From positions 84,777,048-84,841,047 of the forward strand of contig CM061069.1 of NCBI GenBank assembly GCA_030762895.1: DNA of 64,000 nucleotides. The letters are read 5' to 3'. Origin of the DNA: Sophora flavescens (lineage: Eukaryota > Streptophyta > Magnoliopsida > Fabales > Fabaceae). The notes below the pieces were generated by a model. It was not told where the DNA came from. It did no database searches and saw only the letters and a program-made list of their open reading frames with translations. A program made the position numbers and the translations under genes. Below are positions 32,629 to 45,866 of the stretch, piece after piece; position 1 is the stretch's first letter, and the number at the start of each line of letters is the position of its first letter.

Positions 32629-32637
32629 GCAAAGCAG

Positions 32638-33511
32638 TTGAATGAGTGTCTTCCAGGCTATTTTCCAGGGAATACAGAGAACAATCCTAAGAACCAATGC
32701 AATGCTGTAACAACTCGAAGCGGCAAGGTGTTGGAATCATATAAGGTTACGACTAGTTCTCCTAAAGCTATAATTCTAGAAGTACCACCGAAGGAGACGG
32801 AGCAAGCTAAGGAAGAAGAAGTGCCTAGCGAGAAGGTACCAGCTAAAGAGGGGAGGTTGAAATTGGTGGATGAAGAATACAAAAAGAAGAAGTGGATTGA
32901 AGCTAAGGATCTCCCTCCTTACATGATGGTACCATATCCAGAGCGATTGAAGAAGCCTTTGCAAGATAAGCATTTTCTAAGTTCCTTGATGTTTTAGGTA
33001 AGCTTCAAATCAACATTCCATTTGCGAAGGCCTTGGAACAAATGCCATCTTATGCCCGGTTTATGAAGGAGCTTCTCTTTAAGAAGCCGAAGATAGTGGA
33101 TGAGGAGACGGTTGCTTTAACCGAGGAGTGTGGTGCAATCCTTCAACGCAAGCTACCTCCGAAGTCGAATGATATGGGTTCATTTAGCATACCATGCACC
33201 ATTGGGGAGATAACTTTTGGGAAAGCTTTATCTGATCTAGGGGCTAGCATTAATCTAATGCCCCTATCTATGATGATGAAGCTTGACATTCAAGAGGCCA
33301 AGGAAACTATGATGTCGCTCCAACTTGCGGATCGTTCTATTAAACTCCCTTATGGGGTGGTTGAAGACTTGTTGGTAAAAGTGGACAAATTCATCTTTCC
33401 GGCAGATTTTGTGGTCCTAGATATGGATGAATATGTCGAGATCCCTCTCATATTGGGAAGACCTTTCTTGGCCATCGGGCATGCATTGATAGATGTGCGA
33501 CAAGGGAAGCT
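32638..33511 (+). pseudogene. Athila-like gag C terminus and aspartic protease, broken and interrupted
   Basis: NQCNAVTTRSGKVLES and the basic linker to LPPYMMVPYPERLKKP lie in 32638-32997. After a frameshift near 32975, 33033-33511 gives QMPSYARFMKELL and the protease with active site DLGASINLMP (Athila has DLGAS), then FPADFVVLDMDE and LILGRPFLA. The frame is cut at GKL by the solo LTR inserted at 33512 and continues at 51592. Confidence 0.85.
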
Positions 33512-35836
33512 TGAGACACCCCGTTGTGTCCCTTTGTGTCATTAAATTAAAACCTTATTAATTAATTATTTAATCGCGCTCTTAACATTAAATGTGTATT
33601 CCGAAACACGTAAAAATTAAAACTTAACTTATAAACACACATCATAAGAAAATTTCAAAGTAAACACACCATATATACAAAACACACACCATAGGTTTAT
33701 GCATTAGAGTATTTAAAACACTGTCTAGGGTATCCCGTCAGTAGGATCCCTAGCAGGTATCTTAAAACAACAATTAATAGTGGAAACAAAATGTCTTATA
33801 AGACTCACTAGCTCTAGACATTAAACTACATTGCTGAAAACCACATCTCGTCTTCTCGCATCCAGTTCATACTGAGTTCCATCCAACGCCTCAGCATCAA
33901 GCTAAGCCACAGGGTCTTCTGGTAAGATCCCATAAAAAGACAGAATACAACACACAGAAAGATATAGGGGGTAAAAAGCAGTTCTATCATCCAAAAGCGA
34001 AAAAGAGTCATAGCATATTATACAATAAATGTCACAGACAATCAACATACATAACTAAAACAAATCATCCTCAAATTAATGTATCATCCTCTACCCCAAT
34101 CTCATACAACTAAACTTTGATACTGACTTGGACACTACCAATCCTGTCACGTATCCCCATTGCCGTTAAGGATGTTAGTCAGTCGTCCAAGCGACGCGTC
34201 CCCAAAAAATGGTGCACATCCCCATTCCAGTTAGGATGCTCATTCCAAGAATGATACTATTCCCCATTCCTGTTAGGGAACAGCTGCACATTTTAAATCT
34301 CAGTTGGGACGATCCTGCGAGGACCTCGTGTGTTCCCAACACACGGTTGTGAATAACAATGCAAATATACGAACCTCACCGACCCACATTAATAACAACC
34401 TAGTGCCTTAACCTTCCATCAAAACCTCAACACATGTTCTATGTTACCACTCCTTTTTGAAATAATTAGTTTAGGCTAGGCACCTCTAAGTCACCATTTA
34501 TCCTCACACCCAAACCAACAATTATCTCTCGAACAACATATATCTTTGCTTAAATCCACTAAGCACAAATATTAAAACCAGGCAGATCATGCGTAACACA
34601 GACAATCATAAATATTCAAATACCACAAAAGATCACATAAGTAATTCAATAATAATAATAATAAATTCAATCAACCTCAGATAAAATCATCCTAACGTCA
34701 ATAAACCTACAATCCCCGAATCACCACTGATTGACATGCACGCTTTCCCGTACAAGCTCCGAATGCATCCATGCTACTGCGAAGAACCTCGGCATGCTGT
34801 CCAACAACATCCACAAATCTGCCACCATCCATCCTTACACATCCACCGTTCCGCTTTCAGTCCCGATTACACGTTCGAGATACACAATTCGCCGGAAAAC
34901 ACCAAATACCGACAGAATCAACAATAGGGTTTCAAATAAACAAATATATTTGAATCAAGAGACAAAATCGATGGAAAAACTTATGAGAACAACAGCTGGA
35001 CTTAGGGGAAATCGGATTCAAAATAAGCTCATGAATCCTAGGGAAAAGCTACCAAAATAGGGCTACTGTTCGAGCTCCATTTCTATGGACACAAAGGTTT
35101 ATTTGCAAAACCTAACGGTCAAAATTAAGAACTGTTCTTGCTATACCTTCTCACAAAATTTTAGACCGATCCAACGGTTAAACAATCGCAGATCGTAACT
35201 CTTTGGTGACAGCTTAGATGGTATCCTGGTTAAGTTTCTCACCTCCTACGCCTACTGTCCGAGCTTCATATATCACACTCTGGTGGTTTTTTCCAAATTC
35301 CTACCGTTGGATATGAAGAAGCACAAGTTGTGAACCTTATTATAAAATTTGGGAAGGATCCAACGGTTGATTAGTATTGCGCTACTCCCTCACTGTGACT
35401 GCTCTAACTTGGTTTCAAAGCTTCCAACAAAGGCTTGCAACTATTGAGATTTCTCTCTCAATTCTTCTCCTCTAATCCCAAGTAGTGGTTGATAAAGAGA
35501 GTTAAAGATATGAGGAAAATAACTAAGATCATAGAAGTGAGGGCTTACCTCTAGATAATAAAAGAAAGTGAAAGAATGATCAAGTTGTGCAAGAACAACA
35601 ATGGAGTTTTTGAAGAAAAAGTGAAGAAGAAATGGAAGAGTTGAAGAATTCAGTGAAGGGGGAGGGAGGCCACGGTTTTGAGGAGTATTTATAGGCTAGA
35701 TTTAGGATTTGTTTGGTTATAAGAAATTGGTTTAATGGGTTTTGTGAATATTTAATAAATATAAGCTTAACCATAGTTAACAGTTAACTTAACTAGGGTT
35801 ATGCTACTAACTAGGGTTAAAAAGCATGTGGATCAC
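33512..35836 (-). mobile_element. Left part of a solo LTR related to the LARD family
   Basis: Begins TGAGACACCCCG after the target duplication AAGCT (33507-33511). Its sequence runs parallel to the LARD LTR at 39528 (same opening, CACTGTCTAGGGTATCC block, ACACATGTTCTATG block) with clear divergence. It is split at 35836 by the non-autonomous Athila derivative and resumes at 50745. The combined length is about 3.17 kb with TG/CA ends (on the minus strand it would start TGTAACAC), so I read it as a solo LTR. Open frames inside are short and not convincing. Confidence 0.75.
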
Positions 35837-37019
35837 TGATCAACCTCTGGTTGACTAGTTTTATAACTAGTAAGACCATGGCTTTTGCTCTAATTATTCG
35901 AGTTTCAATCTCATTTTAGCCCGAATTTGGATTTAATTGTCCTCAAGCAACATTTTGAGTTTCTTAGGTAATTTAGGACATTTTAGTTAGTTTTTGAGTC
36001 AAATAAAGCATTCACTGCTATTTCGTATTTTCAGGTTAAAAGGGGACCACATAGAGTCAAGGGAATGAAGAAATCAGTGGAAAATGCAATTCTGGAAGTA
36101 TTCGCCCCGCGAGAGGTTACTCGCCTCGCGAGCCTGAAGACTAGCCTGAACAGCAGAATGTCATCCTTTCTGTCTCGCCTCGCGAATCACCACCTCGCCC
36201 CGCGAGCCTGAAGACTGACTGTGCCAGAGAAAGCAATCTTTTCTGTCTTGCCTCGCGAATCACTATTCGCCTCGCGAGAATCCAATTTTGAACTGGCGCC
36301 ATTTTTAATATCAGCGTCGCGAGAGGGTATTCGCCTCGCGAGCGGGCGCAGATCCTGAAGGTTATAAATTGTTGTTTTGGGCAGATTAGAGGGGACTTTT
36401 CATTATCCACTGTTTACGAATTTTCTAGGTTGTATTACGTTTTTGATGGAGAACTAATTTCCTTGGATTAGTCTGTTGTAATCGGTTTCCGCCGCACTTG
36501 AGGTTCTGTAATTCCCAATTGATTTGCTTCTCCCTTTTCAATACCATGCTATATGTTCTGTTTGCTTAATTCAGGATTGTATAGAATACGTGTTGATTTA
36601 TTTTGGTGATGTTATGTTCCTATACTTAATCGCGTTTGCTTAATTCGCGTGTGTTCAATCGTGTTTGCTTAATTCGGGAATTAGGAACATATATCTCGTA
36701 GTGTCAATTTCGCTTGTTAATTGTTGCTACAATCGAAAAGGGATTAGAATCCGCTTAGGGCATGGAATTTATATGAACCGATGATAGTGGGAAACCGAGA
36801 ACAGTAGATTAATCGTTTTAATTATTGATAATCACTTATTTCTCAATTGCATTGTTTTCTTTTAATTGAATCTTTCAAATCTTAACCCCCCCGCCCCCAA
36901 AACTGATTTTTCTGATATAACAATACAAGAGTCCTTGAGAGACGATACTCGAGTTGTCGCTCCCTGGCTACAGTTTTTACAAACCACTCGCTTTTTGACC
37001 CGCGTGCGACAGCGTGTCA
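35837..37019 (+). repeat. 5' LTR of the non-autonomous Athila derivative
   Basis: TGATCAACC...GCGTGTCA. U3 carries eight CpG-rich motifs of the CTCGCCTCGCGAG type (36103-36345), then TATAAAT (about 36362), and a C-rich tract at 36887-36898 in the distal part. Confidence 0.85.
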
Positions 37020-37023
37020 AAAT

Positions 37024-37041
37024 TGGCGCCGTTGCCGGGGA
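37024..37041 (+). promoter_or_regulatory. tRNA-Asp primer-binding site
   Basis: TGGCGCCGTTGCCGGGGA, an apparently perfect site for the tRNA-Asp-type primer used by Athila elements, four bases after the LTR. Confidence 0.8.
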
Positions 37042-37130
37042 CTCTTGTTGTTATTGACAGAAAAAAAAAAAGAAAAAAAAATGTATTGCTGAATTAGTTT
37101 TGGCTACTAGGTCTGATTGTGAATCTTAGT

Positions 37131-38148
37131 ATGGATAATTATATGCAAAATTATATGCCTAATGTTTATTATGAGCCATCATGCATATATTATCCTAACT
37201 TTGCTAGAGGTTATGAGTTTAGTAGTGATTTTGGCATGTTTGGAGTGAATGATTATTCTGGCCAATATGGTGGAGGACATGGCAACCTGGATGAGTTGGC
37301 TTCTTTAGTGCATGAATTGACAATACGCTGGCATCAATTTCAGCCTGACCCCACACCAGTCCAACCCAGCCTGGAGGAATTGGTGCAACAAATGGCAAAG
37401 GACACTCTTGAATTCCAACAGAGGACAGAAGCAAGCCTTCAGGATTTGGCCACCCAAATTGGTCACCTTGCCTCCGCCTTGACTACACTGCAATCTCAAC
37501 ATCTCCTTAAAGAACACACAGATTCACAAATAGTGGTTCTTGACAATACTTCTTTTGAACATGATTTTGATAATGATGTCAAGAACACTATTATTGATGA
37601 ACTCTGTCGAATTTCCAGACATTCAAGCCTTTTCTGATTCTTTTTATTGTACTATATGTGCTGATTGTACTAACACTAACCTTTGTGTGGTGTGTGCTGA
37701 GATTACTGCATGTATAGAAGGTGATGGATTTGATAATGCCGTGAGTGAAAATCGTGCAGAAGTTGAAGCAGCACCAGAGATCCTCTCTACTTGTTTGCCA
37801 CCACCCACTGTGGAACAACCAGCGATGGAGTTCAAGCCTCTGCCTGAGAGACTGGATTTTGCATCCTTGAATATGAAGGCACCATGGCCAGTCCAAGAGG
37901 TTGAACCGCATTTTTATTGGGAGGACTTTGTTGACAAGGAGGTCATCTTTGACCCAAGAGGGAGTGAGAAGTCCGTCGCACTTGGCGAGGTCACCATGAT
38001 TGTCAAGTGCTCACTCCCATATCAAGGCTGCAAGTTATGGGACCATGGAATAAGCTTCCGTCCTTTGTCTATCATTTGGGCCTTATGCTACAAGCAATGG
38101 GATCCAGGCGGGAGCCCCTCAATGAGTTTTCTTAACCCTTCTCATTAG
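37131..38148 (+). pseudogene. Single protein of the non-autonomous Athila derivative, frameshifted
   Basis: The first frame opens at ATG 37131 (MDNYMQNYMPNVYYEPSCIY) and ends at 37637; the second, ending at 38148, carries the rest, with a shift near 37610. In order: a Tyr-rich head; a coiled-coil segment (PSLEELVQQMAKDTLEFQQR) homologous to the gag C terminus of the 52327 element; a Cys-rich stretch CADCTNTNLCVVCAEI also present in the protease-RT spacer of that element; then a C-terminal segment (PWPVQEVEPHFYWEDFVDKE ... WALCYKQWDPGG) that I do not recognise. The same architecture is encoded at 61869-60718 on the minus strand. Confidence 0.7.
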
Positions 38149-39527
38149 TTTATTTTCATTTTCTTATTAGTTTGTGTTTTTCTTTTCCTTCATTTGTTTT
38201 TGAATTTAGCTCTTGAATAATTTGAGAAGATCAAGAGTATGTGTGTGAGTGTCGTGTCAGTGAGCTTGTTGGGTTTCAATCAGATTTTGCCTAGATGAAT
38301 TGCATGATATGTGTTGATTGTTGATGATTTCCCCCTAGGTCTTGAAAATTGAAAAATTTACCCCCATGTGAAAAATTGAAAATTAAACTTTGAGATATTC
38401 TATTGTGATTGCATGATTTATGATAAGTTTGGGGTGAAAGGGTGCACACACTAGGGATAAAATCTCGGTCAAACAATTTGCGAAAATGTCCAGGTGAGGA
38501 ATTTGAGCCTCCAACATGTTTTTTTTAACTGTGTGAATCACTTTTAAGTTGCACTTTCCCGATTTTGCTTGAATCTCTTCATGGTTTACATGCTTATGTG
38601 GTTGCATCATATGATTTAGGCAATTTTCTTTGAATTAACCACTTGGTCTAAAAAGAACCATCCCTAATGCATGTTCCCTAGTTAGCCACATTGAGCCTAA
38701 TAAGCCTATTGTTTCTTGATAACCTCATGTTATAAGCCAAAAATTTGGAAAGACCATGTAAACCCGATCTTAGGATTAGGAGAGCATGGAAGCTTAGCAA
38801 GAGAATGGTTGCATGAAACTAAGTTTGGGGTGGCTACAAGGATATGATGTGTTGTTTGGGATTGAGAAAAATAAAAATAAAGGTTGGAGCCAAAGGCAAA
38901 AAGAAAAAAAGAAAGAAAAGAAAAGAACAAAATATCAAAAAAGGGTATTAGAAGAAAATGGCTGTAGTCACCCAAGACAAAAAAGGAAAAATGGAAAAAG
39001 GAATTTGAGTGGAAGTTCAATGTGTCAAATGCTCATGCTCTCTTAGTTCCTAGGGACTTAAGCCTAGTACCTTTGAATATCCTACCCTTAGCCAGGCCCC
39101 ATTACAACCTTTAAAGACCTTTTGATGTTGCATGCATGTTTTCTTGGGAACCTCGTTTGAGATGAAAATCAAATTCATGAGAAGTGCTCTTAAAATGTGA
39201 AATTGAGTGAAAAGTTGATAGCCTAGACAAAAATTGAGCGAATGAGTGAAATATTACATGCCCTTGTAAGGAAGGCGATTGTTTGAAATTGGTGATCTCC
39301 CTTTTGTGTGTAACTTGGATCCTTAACTTAGATTAATGATTGCATGAATGATGGAATTCTCAATTGTTTAAAGTAAATGAATGTGGGGATTACATTGTTG
39401 CAAGGGGGGAAAACATTGAAGAAAAATTGTTTTGTTGAAATTGCATGAAATTTTTGCAGAATTGATTGAATCATTTAAGCTTGCCAAAGTTAGAGTCTTT
39501 TTGAGTTTTAGTTTGCTTGGGGACAAG
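38149..39527 (+). other. 3' non-coding region of the non-autonomous Athila derivative
   Basis: No coding sequence. It parallels 58590-60218 of the autonomous element (GCTCTTGAATAATTTGAGAA, AAGCATGGAAGCTTAGCAAG, GTTTGCTTGGGGACAAG), which shows the two elements share a 3' end. The LARD is inserted after GGGGACAAG. Confidence 0.75.
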
Positions 39528-42500
39528 TGAGACACCCCGCTGTGCTCCTTTGTGACATTTAGTTTGAAACCTCAATTATTAGTTCCTTAAGCGCGCGTTT
39601 AGCGTTAGAGATTTTCACAAATCATTTTCAAAATGTCCCCTTTAAAAATCGGAGATTTGTATGACGTCGGAAAAACACCTGATAGACAGTTTAACAACTT
39701 CAAAATTTAATCCAACCATAAATGGTCTCTGGTCTTACATCAGCTGCCAGGAGTGGAAGAATAAATACACAAACTCCAGTCGTGATAAAGACTTAGGAGA
39801 TAAATAGATACAGTAATCTCAAATTGGTTTTTTTATACACATAAACAATTTTCATTAATAACATAAAATATTCGCAAGATTATAATATATAAATACTCCA
39901 AATTTATCTATTACATTACCAAAACACTGTTGAGGGTATCCTCTCGGTAGGAGCCCTCATAGACATAGACTTAGACAAGAATACTAAACAACTGAAAACA
40001 TCTAAAACGTCTCACAAGACGCACTGGCCATATACTACATGGACCCTAATCACCATGGGTCAAGACTCGAGCTCTGGCATCCGACTCGTAGGGAATCCCG
40101 TCCAATCCCTCATCATTAAGTTTGTCCACCAGGTCTTCTAGTACGATTTCATCATAAAACAAAATACAACATGCAGAAAGATGCAGGGGATAAGAAATAG
40201 TTCTACTATCAAAAACAGAAAAGAGTCATAGTAAACTGTACAGTAATTATCACAGACACAACATCAGTCAATCCATCCATCTTCCATAAAATTCTTATAT
40301 TCATCCTACCTTCACTCCTACAATTAAAACATGATACTGAACATGGCTATGGCTTCCCCATCATAGTTATGGTTATCGATCAATAGTCCAAGTAACATGT
40401 CCCATTCCCGGTGCACATCCTTAGTCATGGTGAGAATGCTCATGCAAAGCAATGACACTATAGCTGCACAATAAACCCGGTGCACACCCCGGACCGTGGG
40501 TGCTCATGCAAAGCAATGACACTATAGCTGCACGATTATCCCGGTGCACACCTTCACCATGGTAAGAACGCTCACGCAAAGCGTGACACTACGGCTGCAC
40601 GATGATCCCGGTGCACACCTCATCCACTCACAGAGGTGCTCATGCAAAGCATGACACTCGTAGCTGCACAAGTTAAGTTTGTCAGGCGTCCAAGCGACAC
40701 GTCCCATTCCCGGTGCACATCCTTAGTCATGGTGAGAATGCTCATGCAAAGCAATGACACTATAGCTGCACAATACGCCCGGTGCACACCCCGGACCGTG
40801 GGTGCTCATGCAAAGCAATGACACTATAGCTGCACGATTATCCCGGTGCACACCTTCACCATGGTAAGAACGCTCACGCAAAGCGTGACATTACAGCTGC
40901 ACGATGATCCCGGTGCACACCTCATCCACTCACAGAGGTGCTCATGCAAAGCATGACACTCGTAGCTGCACAAGTTTAGTTTATCCATTGGACGGTCCCA
41001 CAAGGACTTCGGGTCTTGTATGTGTCTCACATACGGTTATAGAAACAACACAACTTGTGAACCTCAGACCCCTATGGTCATAACCTAGTGCTTTAACCTC
41101 TCATCAAGACCTCAACACATGCTCTATGTCACAACACCTCTTTAACATATTTCATGTAGGTTAGGCACCTCTAAAAATCATCATGATCCTCACACCCAAA
41201 ACAACTCATATCTTAGACCACATATATATCTTCGCTTAATCCACTAAGCATAAAGTAAATACCACAAAGATCATGCATAACATCAAGTCAATCAAAGATA
41301 TTTCAAAACATCAACATAGCACTAAATCAGTTCAATAAAGATAATAAAACTCAAATCAACCATCAACAGTATAAACATCAACCTAATATCGATCAACCTA
41401 CAATCCCCGAATCATCATGGATGTTTTATAAAAGCAATTTAAAGCGATTCTGGTCTTGTCGATTATTCGACTTCTAGTAGGGTTTAGGTCGCCCTACATA
41501 ATTACTACATAATTTACTACTTATCGATTCCGACGATAGGTTGATTCTTTCCCCCACCTTTTAATGCGTTCGGAGGTTTTTCTGGAACTTCACAGACATG
41601 CAATCAGCTCCAATGAGTTCCCAAAAAGGGAATTCATACTTCTCCAAAGCAAGCAGGAACATGAAAAACATCCCAGAGAGACGATCCAAGCATTGAAACA
41701 ACCAGACAAAATACTGAATTAATTTCTCAACAATCAAAATATAAATATAATTCAATAATATATTTAATTTCTCAAAAACTCATTGATTTAAATCAAAAAC
41801 AGATTTGGGGTTTTTAGGCTCAAGGTTAAAATTGGGGAAAAATCAATTTAACAAGAGATTGACAAAAATTGATTTAGGGAGACCCTTATTCATGCTCCCA
41901 ATTTCAGAAAACACCAATTAATTTCTGATTTTGAGAATTAAAATCAAAACCTAGGGTTAGGGTCTCAAAATCAATTTGGGGGTTTTGAATCTGAGCAAAG
42001 GAAGTGAGAAAACCACTTACCCAAGGAAGAAGATGAAGTTGTGGTGGCTACCAGGACCTCCGGCGTGGCGGCTGCGGCAGCAACCACGGTGGAGAACGGC
42101 GGCGGACAGCTCCTACCGCGGTGGCTAGAGCGATTTCGCGCTACAGGAACAACCGAGACATGATCTGGACAAAGACGCGAACCAAGCGTGGTGTCGCGGC
42201 GTCGGAGCTCCGGCGGGCGGTGGTTACGGCGGTTCCTAACCAGAAGGATGGGTTTTTCTGTGACCCACACAAGGAAGAAGGAGGAGATCCAAACAGTGGC
42301 ATCAAGGGACCATTTCGGTGGCTGGAATGGAGGCCCCGCAGTGCGCATCCGGCAGTGGGGCTCGCGGTGTCGGACGGCAGCGACCCGGAACACAGTGACG
42401 GCGAAATCGGTCCAAACACATGGGAGAAGCTGGGTCGCGACGGTGGTCGTCTCCCTGCTCCAGGTAACGATCCGGCGGCACTCAGGCCGGTGATGGATGG

Positions 42501-43162
42501 AGCGGAGCTGTGAGCTAGGAAGGAGAAAGAGAGAGATGATGTGAGGAGGAGGAAGAAGAAGATGGAGTCAAGAGGGAGAAGAAGCAGAGAAAGAAAAGAA
42601 GAAAAAGAGAGAGAGGGAGTTACGGGTCATTAAGGGGGAGAGGAAAGAGAATTTTATTTTTGTACTAGTGGGTATAAAATGGGTGATAAATATTAAGCCT
42701 AAAATAAACATGTTTTTACTTTTTGGAATCTAAAAATAAATATTGATAAATATAAGATTTCGAAATTCAAATTAGAGTAAAGATTAATAGTTGGACTGAT
42801 CAACTAAGAAAATACTCTGTCCAAAATTTAATCTCCGATTAAGGTCAAACCAGTTTATTTTCAACTCTAAAATTAAATTGAATGAAAATATGAAAATGAT
42901 TTTCTCTTAAACATATTATTAAAAATATTTTTCTGTACTGGTAGTAATAGTGACAATAATGTAACTTATTGTCTAGTAAGTGTGCATTCACTGAAATAAG
43001 TCAGTGTTAACGCACCCAATAAAATAATTTGAAGAGAGTAATTTAATTACTCAAACTAAACCACATAACAAAATTAACATAAACATCCAAATAAAATAAT
43101 TAATCATATGTTTAATTATATTTTAACCGGTTAAACAGCGTAACTAAAAACGGGCTGTTACA
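39528..43162 (-). repeat. 3' LTR of the LARD-like element
   Basis: 3,635 bp. Contains an eight-unit tandem array (40400-40977) and a GC-rich island (about 42030-42515) in otherwise AT-rich sequence. It differs from the other LTR by scattered substitutions and small indels, for example around 42055-42090. Confidence 0.85.
40400..40977. repeat. Higher-order tandem repeat in the LARD LTR (left copy)
   Basis: Eight units of about 62-70 bp, each opening CCCGGTGCACA and closing near TAGCTGCAC with a shared GCTCATGCAAAGCAATGACA core. They form two blocks of four with a block period of about 302 bp (CCCATTCCCGGTGCACATCC at 40401 and 40703). The related solo LTR at 33512 has only one unexpanded unit (about 34210-34292). 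Confidence 0.85.
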
Positions 43163-45866
43163 TTACTACCCCTCTTAGAAAAAATTTCGTCCTCGAAATT
43201 TCGTAGCTCAAAACTAAACAGGATTTCGTAATCACACCTAGACTCTAAAATCTTACTTTGTATTCTCGTCGCTTCATTCCTTTCATCTATAACTCTAACA
43301 TGATTGATTCTTATGCCATTCTATTTATTCTCAAAACTTTTCACTACCGCGTTATCTTCACTACCTTCGATATTTCACCTTAGCTTATTACACTCGAAGA
43401 CACAATCAAATCTTAATCACTTCTTGCCTCAAAATTTGTCTGATAGCAAAACTCTTTCAACATCTTATCCTCACAACGAACATCAAGTTCAACACTAACT
43501 TTACCCCATCATACATCAACCTTCAACTCAAAGTATACAATTGTTGTCTTAGTTTCCTTTGAACATATTCCACCACTCCAAATTATATCATAGTCATTCA
43601 TTTCAATCTTAAAGAATACGATTACATTCCTCCATGCAACTTCAACCAAAAATGAATCACTTCAGTTTGAATTATCCACAATCATAATTCTTAAACTTTT
43701 CTAACAACTTAGTTTCACTCAAGAACTCCTCTTTACTATTTCCGTTCAGCTTAAGGAAACTACCCTACATATTTTTCCGTTAATCCTTGGACTCACTAAG
43801 TCAACATTAACCATAAATGTTGATCACTACTCTAAATTCCTTTAATGATATATCTGCCTCGATCAAAATTTGATCCTTCGATCTATAGTAATTTGTCATA
43901 CTTGCTGATATTACTCTTAATCTTACCATTCATAACTACACTCAACAAAATTCCTACCACTGCATGTCCCATAGTTTTCAATGTCTCTAATTCACCGTAA
44001 GTCTTAACAAAACCAATTTAGAATTATCGCACTCAAGGGAAATCTGAATTTATCCTACGTATTGCCTGATCAAGTCTTTATTCCAATCCTCAAGGCATGA
44101 TCAACAATGACAAAGTCAACATAAGTAAGTCCCTTAGTTTAAGAATCTACCTTTCTGTCCAAACACTAACTTAGTGACCAAAAGTTAACATAAAAAAAAA
44201 TATATATCTCCTTAATCCACATCTTAACTTCAATATCTCAAAATATATGCAACAAAACTATCATTATAATTCAACTATTGATCATCAAACCTTATAACTA
44301 CAATTCTCTACTCAATTATCGCACACCAAAACTTTACAAAAAGAAATATGAAGTCTTACATCTTGTTTGAAATATAAAACATGACTCTAAGCACTTAACT
44401 ACATTAACTGCCATATTAAACCAAACAAAATATATTCCATAACAATTAAGATTTTACTAGAAGCTCAAACTCATCATTTTAACAAGAATACCATGCCTAG
44501 GTACAACATCCCTTCTCAAATCCGAGATCACCATAATATTACTCATCTAAAGTATCGTCATTCCGCTCTTAGTCTTCCTTGAATAATAACAAGTCCCCAC
44601 TCACAAATTAAATCCTTAGATATGAACTTGATACGTACTAGCACTTACCTACATATCCTTCCCTTAGAATCACCTTCATCATTAATAACTATCTTCTTCA
44701 AATATCATATCCTAGTAATGTTCCTAAATACTAGCACATTATTTCCATATCTACCGTGCTTCTTTATATCAAAATCTTAACTTAACATCCTCTCTTAGTT
44801 TGAACTACTACTAATTGTCATGTGTCCACACAACATTTCCAAATAACTTCGATTTAACCATATATATCATTTCTATATACTCAAACTTCTTCATTATGTT
44901 TCCAAATCATTTCAAATCCCCCTAAATTTTCCTTATAACCTTGTGTCTCAAACCAAGTTCGAGTTAATACTATTTTCATCAATCAAATATCACTTTAAAG
45001 AATACTCCCATCACAAGCTAAGGTTTACACTTTATCTTAATAAACTCCAATAACATCAAAGTGATTAGAAACTAATTTTATTCTCAACATAAAGACTTAA
45101 ATACTAATCATGTACAAGCCACACTCAAATCAACACCTCTTATAAACACCACATGCTTAAACCTCAATTTCTTTAAACAAACTTATCATCATCATAAACA
45201 TCATTAGAAAATAAGTTTATATTCACATCCAAGTATTAATTTCATAAACTTGAGTCTAATTCCTTTCTCATCGTTAAACACTAGATTTGGGACCAAGTAT
45301 ACAACTTATAAGCTTAGATTTCCAATCAAATCCACAACTATAACCATCATCTCAACCATAAAAAGCTACAAGGCTTCAACTAATTCAATCCTATACTAAT
45401 TAAGACACAAACTAATTTTTTTGTCTCTTTATCATCTTCAACAACTACCCACATTATCCAAATATATCTAGTACTTAAAATAAATTCCCGTAATAACAAT
45501 TTCTTCCTACCACTAATTGTTCACTATACCTTATGAACAAGAATTAATTCTTCCAATAAACTCATTGTCTAACACTTATTTCAAATCTTACTTTCTAACT
45601 TTCAATGCACAATCAACCATGATACTCTCTTTTATACAACAACTTACCCAAGTAACTTATCCCAAAAATATCGTGTTTATCATGAGTAAGAATATTAATC
45701 ATTTCAATTCCCTACTCTACTTAGGAACTTAAAATGACGAAGCTACGAACTTTCTACCCAATTTCTAAGCATAGCCAATATCCGATGTGGACTCAACTAG
45801 ACACGGCCAGTAACAACACCCTAACTTTTAGCAGTCCAATCAGAATCAAACTGCTCTGATACCAAA
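43163..45866 (-). other. Non-coding internal domain of the LARD-like element
   Basis: 2.7 kb, pyrimidine-biased on the plus strand, with no open frame carrying a known domain. At its left end the minus strand reads FEDEIFSKRG-like codons just before the LTR, a vestige resembling the pol terminus of chromovirus-type gypsy elements. The rest of gag-pol is missing or unrecognisable. Confidence 0.7.
45853..45864 (-). promoter_or_regulatory. tRNA-Met primer-binding site of the LARD-like element
   Basis: GCTCTGATACCA on the plus strand is the complement of TGGTATCAGAGC. It lies two bases inside the LTR at 45867, which fixes the element's orientation as minus. Confidence 0.85.

Noticed and set aside
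40400..40977. CRISPR-like array
   Set aside because: Units are contiguous diverged tandem repeats in a plant LTR, without constant repeats separated by unique spacers.
42121..42513. Open frames of 130 and 179 codons in the LARD LTRs (42121-42513, 48316-48855)
   Set aside because: They lie on the strand opposite to the element, in a GC-rich island where long frames occur by chance on several frames; no domain, and the longer frame in one LTR depends on small indels.
43163..45866. Hidden gag-pol in the LARD core
   Set aside because: I looked for RT, RNase H, integrase and protease motifs on both strands and saw none apart from the short pol-terminus-like vestige next to the 3' LTR.
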